Below are positions 1 through 4,424 of a DNA stretch of 5,229 bases, one piece after another (positions within the stretch are counted from its first letter, which is position 1; each line of letters begins with the position of its first letter). The translations under genes and the position numbers were made by a program. The notes beneath the pieces were generated by a model, which saw nothing but the letters and a program-made list of their open reading frames with translations, was not told the origin of the DNA and ran no database searches. Source of the DNA: an uncultured Eubacteriales bacterium (GTDB lineage Bacteria; Bacillota; Clostridia; Lachnospirales; Lachnospiraceae). Where the stretch lies: the NCBI GenBank assembly GCA_900321145.1, contig ONVB01000246.1, positions 1-5,229 on the forward strand, written 5' to 3'.

Positions 1-21
1 TAAGTTGACTTTTTGCAAAAG

Positions 22-1653
22 CTACATGATCACCATAGCCTGCTTGAATACATTATTATATACAGCTTCAAAGTAGTCGCGGTCGTGAGTGAGTATGCCG
101 TCTATGGAGTCGTATACCGTGACTGTATTCCTGTCGAGGTCATAGCCGGTCAGCACGAGGCAATGCTCGTTCGTAACCCACTGGTACGCCCTGCCATTAT
201 AATAGGTAGTGTAACCGTCGTACTTCGGCCACTCCCACTCGCAGGTGTGCCATACCAGCACCGGGTAGCCCGCCGACACAAACTGATACAGGTCGCCTAA
301 GTCTGTACCCGTGTAGTCATAAGCTCTTAAGTTGCTCCCTCTTTCTATAAGGAAGTTATTGGCTGTTCTCTGAAGTCCCGGGGTATATATACCTCCGCCC
401 GGATAGCCGTAAGGCGAGCCCTGGAAGCCCGTCACATAGCTGCTGCTGTAGACCAGATAGTTATCCGCGATCGTAGTCTTCGCCAAACCGAAGCCAAAGT
501 AATTGAGCTGCATGGTAAGTGCCACAGACTCGCATCCCGAGCGAAGCTCCGGCTTCTGATACATATGCGTCATGCCCGATGCAAGACTGTTTGAGCGCTT
601 TAATCCATCCTCTATAAATGTATCGACCGCGCCATCATTATCCGGCGCCGGTTTACTCTTCAGCTTAAGCTGAACCTGAAGCCCGTCTATATATTTCCAT
701 CCGTTTGTCCAGCCGGTCATCTCTGCGTTCTTCGCCCACGCAAGCCACGAGCCGTTCTTGATATGAACACGGTAGTACACGTCACAGTACTTGTCGGACT
801 CTCCCGTAAGCCATATCCTCACAGCTTCTATATGATTATCACCGTTTGATGCCCCGAGGTCGGAGTAAGTATTCTCCCCTATGATCCAGGTCCAGCCCTT
901 ACCGCGGCGGTACACCTGATAGTTTATCCCTCCGTCGAACTTGCCTTCGTTGTGCGAAAGCCTCATCCTTATCCTGTCGAAACCTCTCTCATGTCCTAAG
1001 TCGCCGAGCACCGCTCCGTTCCTTGCATCCGCAAGCTCGCTCCCGGAAATAGATATGGCATTATAAGCGACGGCATTTACATCCGATGCCTGCACGAAGG
1101 ACCTGCCGTTCTCAACCGGCTTTTTTGCCGCCTTTCTTACAAGCCTGAGCTGAAAGCCCTCTATGCTGAGTGAGCACTGCTTGGTACCGACCGTACCCGA
1201 GTTCTTCGTCCACGCAAGCCATCCGAGTCCCGTCACATAAGCCCTGTAGTACACATCATAGCTTTGGGCAAGCGCTCCCGTAAGCTTTACCTGAAATGCC
1301 TCCATCCTCAGGCTCTGTCCTTTCGTGCCCGAATACTGACCGTCCCTCACCCACGGAGTCCAGCCCTTGGTCTGCACATAAGACCTGTAGACTATGGAAC
1401 CGGCGGGCATGCCTGCAGCTTTCTTTACCGCAAAACCCTCTAGCCTCTTTCCCGTTCTCACCCTGCCTGCGGTCTCACCGCTCTTAACTCCTGTTATGTT
1501 ACCGTAATACTGCTGATGAACGGTAATGGATATATTCCCGTCCCCCGCCGCAAGCGCATCTATATCAAAGCCAAACACCGCCCCGAGTACAAACGCACAA
1601 GCCACAAATAATGCTACAACCCTCTTTACTGCCTTAAAACTGCTTCTCCTCAT
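22..1653 (-). CDS. Secreted ChW-repeat protein with C-terminal C39-like cysteine peptidase domain
   Basis: A 543-residue exported protein. The N-terminus is a classic signal peptide: RR/K-rich start, a hydrophobic core at about residues 12-30, and a probable cleavage site after ALAA (33-36). Next come six degenerate ChW-like modules at about 40-78, 85-125, 132-174, 194-234, 242-284 and 291-331, with the family's hallmarks GW..W, YYR and IEAxxIxL. A short Pro/Asp linker (about 332-344) leads to a C39_2-type peptidase domain (about 359-543) resembling Bacillus YvpB: QKPELxSGCE with nucleophile Cys374, NEHCLVLTGYD with His497, and VYDSIDG with Asp515. ChW modules are thought to act in surface or carbohydrate binding, so a cell-surface protease or amidase-like role is inferred; the substrate is unknown. 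There is no LPXTG anchor or ABC domain, so it is not a bacteriocin exporter. The start is set by a strong SD at 1660-1665. It is divergent from the HD gene; the stop is TAG and no terminator fits in the 21 bases left. Confidence 0.87.
   Translation of the reverse strand: MRRSSFKAVKRVVALFVACAFVLGAVFGFDIDALAAGDGNISITVHQQYYGNITGVKSGETAGRVRTGKRLEGFAVKKAAGMPAGSIVYRSYVQTKGWTPWVRDGQYSGTKGQSLRMEAFQVKLTGALAQSYDVYYRAYVTGLGWLAWTKNSGTVGTKQCSLSIEGFQLRLVRKAAKKPVENGRSFVQASDVNAVAYNAISISGSELADARNGAVLGDLGHERGFDRIRMRLSHNEGKFDGGINYQVYRRGKGWTWIIGENTYSDLGASNGDNHIEAVRIWLTGESDKYCDVYYRVHIKNGSWLAWAKNAEMTGWTNGWKYIDGLQVQLKLKSKPAPDNDGAVDTFIEDGLKRSNSLASGMTHMYQKPELRSGCESVALTMQLNYFGFGLAKTTIADNYLVYSSSYVTGFQGSPYGYPGGGIYTPGLQRTANNFLIERGSNLRAYDYTGTDLGDLYQFVSAGYPVLVWHTCEWEWPKYDGYTTYYNGRAYQWVTNEHCLVLTGYDLDRNTVTVYDSIDGILTHDRDYFEAVYNNVFKQAMVIM
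658..1074 (-). repeat. ChW-like triplet B (modules 4-6) inside the secreted protein gene
   Basis: Second copy of the three-module block, offset from triplet A by about 158 residues. Module 5 ends in LTG and is followed by CDVYYR; module 6 contains WLAWAKN, matching WLAWTKN of module 3. Module 4 is the most eroded and lacks the GW..W core, just as module 1 does in triplet A. Confidence 0.65.
1132..1536 (-). repeat. ChW-like triplet A (modules 1-3) inside the secreted protein gene
   Basis: Encodes the first three ChW-like modules. Module 2 ends in LTG and is followed by YDVYYR; module 3 contains WLAWTKN. The same order recurs in triplet B. The clearest DNA-level match is a 21-nt segment at 1201-1221 that is 20/21 identical to 727-747. 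This points to duplication of a three-module block followed by divergence. Confidence 0.65.
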
Positions 1654-1659
1654 CCAATA

Positions 1660-1665
1660 CCTCCC
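1660..1665 (-). promoter_or_regulatory. Shine-Dalgarno GGGAGG that fixes the start of the ChW-C39 gene
   Basis: Read on the minus strand, GGGAGG lies 6 nt before the ATG at 1653-1651. An in-frame ATG 18 bases upstream (1671) has only a weak GGGAT before it and would add six residues ahead of the basic n-region of the signal peptide. The inner ATG is therefore preferred. Confidence 0.8.
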
Positions 1666-1696
1666 GTACATTATGATCTATCCCAATACTACCAGC

Positions 1697-1725
1697 ATTT
1701 TATCATCTTTACGAGGATAGCGCAA
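1697..1725 (-). promoter_or_regulatory. Probable sigma-A promoter for the ChW-C39 gene
   Basis: On the minus strand, TTGCGC (1725-1720) is followed by a 17-nt spacer and TAAAAT (1702-1697). The -10 box matches 5 of 6 consensus bases and is preceded by TGA, an extended -10. Transcription would start near 1690, giving a leader of about 37 nt that carries the SD. The -35 box matches only 3 of 6, so the extended -10 carries much of the case. Confidence 0.55.
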
Positions 1726-1781
1726 TTTGATATGGGGAGATTTCCTTATTTTTCGCCTTTGATCTACACTCGTAAAAAGTC

Positions 1782-1810
1782 TTGCATTTCTTTGTTTTAT
1801 ATGTTATCTT
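1782..1810 (+). promoter_or_regulatory. Possible promoter for a short transcript ending at 1880
   Basis: TTGCAT (1782-1787) and TATCTT (1805-1810) are separated by exactly 17 nt. The hexamers match consensus at only 3/6 and 4/6 positions, but the spacing and the position upstream of an otherwise unexplained terminator support it. Predicted start is around 1816-1818. Confidence 0.35.
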
Positions 1811-1816
1811 TTTTCA

Positions 1817-1880
1817 GCTGGGAAATGATATGATAAAAGATATTCACCGGAAACCCCGTAGCTGCTACTACGGGGTTTTT
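1817..1880 (+). ncRNA. Candidate small RNA or terminated leader (about 64 nt)
   Basis: Inferred from a possible promoter at 1782-1810 and a strong intrinsic terminator at 1851-1880, with no long coding sequence between them and no plus-strand gene upstream. The 5' half is A-rich and weakly structured; the 3' half is the terminator hairpin. I recognise no known RNA family. It could be a free small RNA, a translated short ORF, or an attenuated leader of the downstream HD gene, although that gene also appears to have its own promoter. Confidence 0.35.
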
Positions 1881-1889
1881 GATTTGTAA
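1830..1889 (+). CDS. Possible 19-codon leader ORF overlapping the terminator
   Basis: An ATG at 1830 opens a 19-codon frame ending in TAA at 1887-1889, giving a peptide that contains CYYGVFDL near its end. GGGA (1820-1823) lies 6 nt upstream and could serve as a weak SD. The frame runs through the whole hairpin at 1851-1878, so a translating ribosome would cover the terminator stem. An ORF this short can arise by chance, and only its placement and the SD-like sequence make it worth listing. Confidence 0.2.
   Translation: MIKDIHRKPRSCYYGVFDL
1851..1880 (+). terminator. Strong intrinsic terminator with no upstream gene
   Basis: A perfect 11-bp stem (AAACCCCGTAG at 1851-1861, CTACGGGGTTT at 1868-1878) closes a 6-nt loop and runs into TTTTT ending at 1880. 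It works in the plus direction only, since on the minus strand the stem is followed by just three T. The upstream plus strand has no gene; it is antisense to the ChW-C39 gene. Confidence 0.8.
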
Positions 1890-1896
1890 AAAAACC

Positions 1897-1926
1897 TTGA
1901 AACTTCATATATAAATGTGGTAGTAT
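1897..1926 (+). promoter_or_regulatory. Probable promoter for the HD hydrolase gene
   Basis: TTGAAA (1897-1902, 5/6 consensus) and TAGTAT (1921-1926, 4/6) are 18 nt apart. TGG immediately precedes the -10 box, giving an extended -10. It lies just after the upstream terminator and about 38 nt before the ATG, so the HD gene should have a short leader of its own. Confidence 0.6.
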
Positions 1927-1950
1927 AGCGCTTGTATTCTTTTTGTCACG

Positions 1951-1956
1951 AAAGGA
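1951..1956 (+). promoter_or_regulatory. Shine-Dalgarno AAAGGA that fixes the HD gene start
   Basis: AAAGGA lies 7 nt before the ATG at 1964. A TTG seven codons upstream (1943) is in frame but would place this SD inside the coding region, so ATG 1964 is preferred. Confidence 0.75.
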
Positions 1957-1963
1957 AACCGCG

Positions 1964-2392
1964 ATGCTTTACACTGAGCTTACCAAGAAGGCTATGGCAT
2001 TTGCATACAAGGCACACGAAGGACAGGTGGACAAGGGCGGAGTACCCTACATCTTCCATCCTTTTCATGTAGCCGAGCAAATGCATACCGAGGCTGAAGT
2101 TTGCGTTGCTCTTCTTCATGATGTGATAGAGGATACCGATTATACAGAAGAGGATATAAGAAAGCTTGGTTTTGATGCCGAGATAGTTGACGCTGTCGTA
2201 GCGATCACCAAGCTTCCGGGAGAGGATTACATGGATTACATCAGAAGACTTAAACAGAATGCGCTCGCACGAGCAGTTAAGGAAGCGGATATAGTGCATA
2301 ACAGTGATGTAACCAGGCTACCCGGAGATGATAAGTACAATGATCGGCTGCTTAAGAAGTACGCGGCCGCAAAAAAGATACTTGAAAGCTGA
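1964..2392 (+). CDS. Small stand-alone HD-domain hydrolase, SpoT/Rel hydrolase-like
   Basis: A 142-residue cytosolic protein made of one HD domain of the type found in the (p)ppGpp hydrolase half of SpoT/Rel proteins. Visible motifs are AHEGQ (18-22), PYIFHP with metal-ligand candidate His32, LLHDVIEDT with His52-Asp53 and Glu56-Asp57, and KEADIVHN with Asp109 and Asn113, which match the metal and active-site residues of the family. No synthetase, TGS or ACT domain follows, so it resembles a small alarmone hydrolase. Removal of the 3'-pyrophosphate of (p)ppGpp is inferred; another nucleotide is possible, because the usual ADR in the last motif is ADI here. It has its own promoter and a strong terminator, so it appears monocistronic, with no synthetase gene next to it in this window. 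Confidence 0.8.
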   Translation: MLYTELTKKAMAFAYKAHEGQVDKGGVPYIFHPFHVAEQMHTEAEVCVALLHDVIEDTDYTEEDIRKLGFDAEIVDAVVAITKLPGEDYMDYIRRLKQNALARAVKEADIVHNSDVTRLPGDDKYNDRLLKKYAAAKKILES

Positions 2393-2397
2393 CATTT

Positions 2398-2425
2398 AGC
2401 GCCGGATAACTCCGGCGCTTTTACT
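2398..2425 (+). terminator. Intrinsic terminator of the HD hydrolase gene
   Basis: A perfect 9-bp stem (AGCGCCGGA at 2398-2406, TCCGGCGCT at 2411-2419) with a 4-nt TAAC loop is followed by a T-rich tail. It begins 5 nt after the TGA stop and separates this gene from nth. Confidence 0.88.
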
Positions 2426-2456
2426 TTTTGTGATACAGTTACGCCGGTTTCACTAC

Positions 2457-2571
2457 GATATATAAGTACGCGGGACGCTCGCGCTCCGGTTCACGACGTA
2501 ACCGTTCTAAGCGGTCAAAAAACGCCCGCAAAGAACGGACGTCGCTCAACGGCCCGCTTAACTTATACATC
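2457..2571 (+). repeat. 115-bp imperfect palindrome, MITE- or REP-like
   Basis: The ends are inverted repeats: 2457-2474 (GATATATAAGTACGCGGG) pairs with 2553-2571, differing by two substitutions and one gap. Inward, 2486-2499 pairs with 2539-2552, CCGTTCT (2502-2508) with AGAACGG (2532-2538), and GCGG (2511-2514) with CCGC (2526-2529), leaving an A-rich loop. The left arm has about 11 unpaired bases (2475-2485). No transposase and no clear target-site duplication is visible. It fills the gap between the HD terminator and nth. The 2426-2456 stretch before it shows nothing recognisable. Confidence 0.65.
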
Positions 2572-2602
2572 ATTGCTCAACCGGCTGTTTCCGAATAAGA
2601 AA

Positions 2603-3238
2603 ATGACCAAAAAACAGCTTGCTCAAAATTGCATAGAAAGGCTCAAGGCCGCGTATCCCGTCACCGAGTGTACTCTTGACTACGACGATGCCTGGAAGCT
2701 GCTCGTCTCGGTAAGGCTTGCGGCGCAGTGTACGGACGCGCGGGTAAATGTGGTCGTGAAGGACCTCTTTTCAAAGTATCCCGATGTAGCAAGCCTGGCA
2801 GCGGCGGATGAGGATGCGATCGAGGCGATAGTCAGACCCTGCGGTTTAGGCAGGAGCAAAGCAAGAGACATAAAGGCATGCATGACCGTGCTTCATGAGG
2901 AGTACGGGGACAAGGTGCCCGAGAACTTCGATGAGCTGTTGAAGCTGCCCGGTGTCGGGCGAAAGAGCGCCAATCTGATCATGGGCGATATATTTAAGAA
3001 GCCCGCCGTGGTGACAGACACACACTGCATCAGGCTGTGCAACAGGATCGGGCTTGTGGACGGAGTCAGGGATCCGAAGAAGGTGGAGATGGCTTTATGG
3101 AAGCTGCTGCCGCCGGAGGAGACGAATGATTTCTGTCACCGCCTGGTGGATCACGGCAGAGCGGTGTGCACCGCAAGGACGACTCCGAGGTGCGAGGAGT
3201 GCTGTTTGAAGGATGTGTGCGGGAAGAACCTTAAATAA
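2603..3238 (+). CDS. nth: Endonuclease III (DNA glycosylase / AP lyase)
   Basis: A 211-residue protein, the same length as E. coli Nth. It removes oxidised pyrimidines and cleaves the DNA backbone at abasic sites in base excision repair. The helix-hairpin-helix LPGVGRKSAN carries catalytic Lys121 (E. coli Lys120), and TDTH carries Asp139 (E. coli Asp138). The C-terminal Fe-S cluster cysteines are Cys189, 197, 200 and 206, spaced C-X7-C-X2-C-X5-C, one residue longer in the first gap than in E. coli. The ATG at 2603 fits the family start; a TTG at 2573 would add ten residues. Neither has a recognisable SD, which is odd in this window, and the palindrome ends only 31 nt upstream. It is separated from potA by a hairpin-rich repeat. 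Confidence 0.95.
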   Translation: MTKKQLAQNCIERLKAAYPVTECTLDYDDAWKLLVSVRLAAQCTDARVNVVVKDLFSKYPDVASLAAADEDAIEAIVRPCGLGRSKARDIKACMTVLHEEYGDKVPENFDELLKLPGVGRKSANLIMGDIFKKPAVVTDTHCIRLCNRIGLVDGVRDPKKVEMALWKLLPPEETNDFCHRLVDHGRAVCTARTTPRCEECCLKDVCGKNLK

Positions 3239-3240
3239 AT

Positions 3241-3325
3241 AAGATTCTTCGGGCTTCGCCCTCAGAATGACACCGATTCGGCTTCATTCACCGAATGACA
3301 CTGATTTGGCTTCGCCCGGAATCTT
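3241..3325 (+). repeat. Tandem degenerate palindromic repeat (three hairpins) after nth
   Basis: Three successive hairpins spaced about 28-30 nt apart. The first is ATTCT(3244)-GGGC-TTC-GCCC-AGAAT(3268); the second is ATTCGG (3276-3281) with CCGAAT (3291-3296); the third has GATT (3303-3306) with AATC (3320-3323). Segments 3265-3285 and 3293-3313 match at 19 of 21 positions. The outer ends are also inverted copies: AAGATTC at 3241 and GAATCTT ending at 3325. It starts 2 nt after the nth stop. There is no T-run after the first hairpin, so it is not a standard terminator, though it may protect the nth mRNA end. Confidence 0.65.
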
Positions 3326-3371
3326 TATCACATAGTTTTTAAATTATTTTTACATATAAGGAGGTAGATAA

Positions 3372-4418
3372 ATGAGCGACGCGCTTATTGAACTGAAAGG
3401 CCTTGCAAAGAACTACGGAGACCAGCAGGTATTGAAGGGTATAGACCTTACCATTCAGAAGAACGAGTTTCTTACCCTGCTCGGACCCTCGGGTTGCGGC
3501 AAGACCACCACACTGCGTATCATAGCGGGATTTGAGGATCCGTCGGGCGGAGAGGTGCTCTTCGACGGCGTGGACATCACACGTATCCCTTCCCACAAAA
3601 GGGAGGTAAATACTGTATTCCAGAAGTACGCACTCTTTCCTTTTATGAATGTGTATGACAACGTGGCTTTCGGACTTAAGCTCAAGAAGATGGATGAGAC
3701 CATCATCGACCACAAGGTCATGAACATGCTCGAGCTTATAGGTCTTCCGGACTTCGCCAAGAGGGATGTAAGCTCTCTTTCGGGAGGTCAGCAGCAGAGA
3801 GTTGCCATAGCAAGAGCTCTTGTAAATGAACCGAAGGTGCTCCTGCTCGACGAACCCCTCGGTGCGCTGGACGCAAAGCTCAGAAAAGGCATGCAGACCG
3901 AGTTGAAGAAGATACAGCGTGAGGTCGGCATTACATTTATCTTTGTCACACACGACCAGGAGGAGGCTCTCTCGATGTCCGACACAGTTGTCGTTATGAA
4001 CGAGGGTATCATACAGCAGGTGGGAACTCCGACAGACATATACAACGAGCCGGAGAACAGGTTTGTGGCGTCGTTCATAGGCGAGTCGAACATAATAGAA
4101 GCCGTGATGAAGAAGGATCTTCTCGTGTCCTTCGACGGCTATGACTTCGACTGCGTGGACAAGGGCTTTAAGAACAACGAGGATGTAGAGGTTGTCATCC
4201 GCCCCGAGGATATAGATATTGTGAAGCCGAAGAACGCGAAGCTCAACGGCGTGGTCAAGTCCATAGTGTTCAAGGGCGTTCACTACGAGATAGTTGTCGA
4301 GACTCCGAAGAGGGATTACCTCATACACACGACGGATTACTTCGAGACCGGACTTGAGGTCGGACTGACCTTCGGACCTGATGATATACATGTTATGTAC
4401 AGAATGGATTGGGAGTAA
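3372..4418 (+). CDS. potA: Spermidine/putrescine ABC transporter ATP-binding protein PotA
   Basis: A 348-residue cytoplasmic ATPase that powers polyamine import through PotB/PotC. All ABC motifs are present: Walker A GPSGCGKT (38-45), Q-loop Gln84 in VFQKYALFP, signature LSGGQQQR (136-143), Walker B VLLLDEP (156-162), D-loop GALD, and H-loop His194 in VTHDQEE. The region after about 235 is the TOBE-type C-terminal domain, with IRPEDI at 276-281, common in PotA/MalK-like ATPases. A strong SD, AAGGAGG at 3358-3364, lies 7 nt before the ATG. The potB start is 6 nt after the stop, which supports the polyamine assignment over other importers with similar ATPases. The 3326-3357 stretch upstream is AT-rich, but I see no convincing promoter in it. 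Confidence 0.93.
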   Translation: MSDALIELKGLAKNYGDQQVLKGIDLTIQKNEFLTLLGPSGCGKTTTLRIIAGFEDPSGGEVLFDGVDITRIPSHKREVNTVFQKYALFPFMNVYDNVAFGLKLKKMDETIIDHKVMNMLELIGLPDFAKRDVSSLSGGQQQRVAIARALVNEPKVLLLDEPLGALDAKLRKGMQTELKKIQREVGITFIFVTHDQEEALSMSDTVVVMNEGIIQQVGTPTDIYNEPENRFVASFIGESNIIEAVMKKDLLVSFDGYDFDCVDKGFKNNEDVEVVIRPEDIDIVKPKNAKLNGVVKSIVFKGVHYEIVVETPKRDYLIHTTDYFETGLEVGLTFGPDDIHVMYRMDWE

Positions 4419-4424
4419 AAGAAG

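Noticed and set aside
13..300. Plus-strand ORF of 95 codons
   Set aside because: Antisense to the C39 peptidase domain, which has recognisable catalytic motifs; no SD was seen.
1654..1671. Upstream ATG start for the ChW-C39 gene
   Set aside because: Weak SD, and it would place six extra residues before the signal peptide; the inner ATG has GGGAGG at ideal spacing.
1946..2299. Minus-strand ORF of 117 codons opposite the HD gene
   Set aside because: Overlaps a gene with clear HD motifs, promoter, SD and terminator; its product has no recognisable features.
3241..3325. CRISPR-like array
   Set aside because: Only three degenerate units with no unique spacers of constant length and no cas genes; the units are hairpins separated by almost nothing.
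3326..3357. Promoter for the pot operon in the AT-rich stretch before potA
   Set aside because: TACATA at 3351-3356 would put the start site inside the SD, and TAAATT at 3340-3345 lacks a -35 partner. The promoter could not be placed.
4040..4418. PotA as a different importer ATPase (sugar, iron or phosphonate)
   Set aside because: The sequence around the Q-loop and the adjacent PotB-type permease favour polyamines, though the substrate has not been demonstrated.
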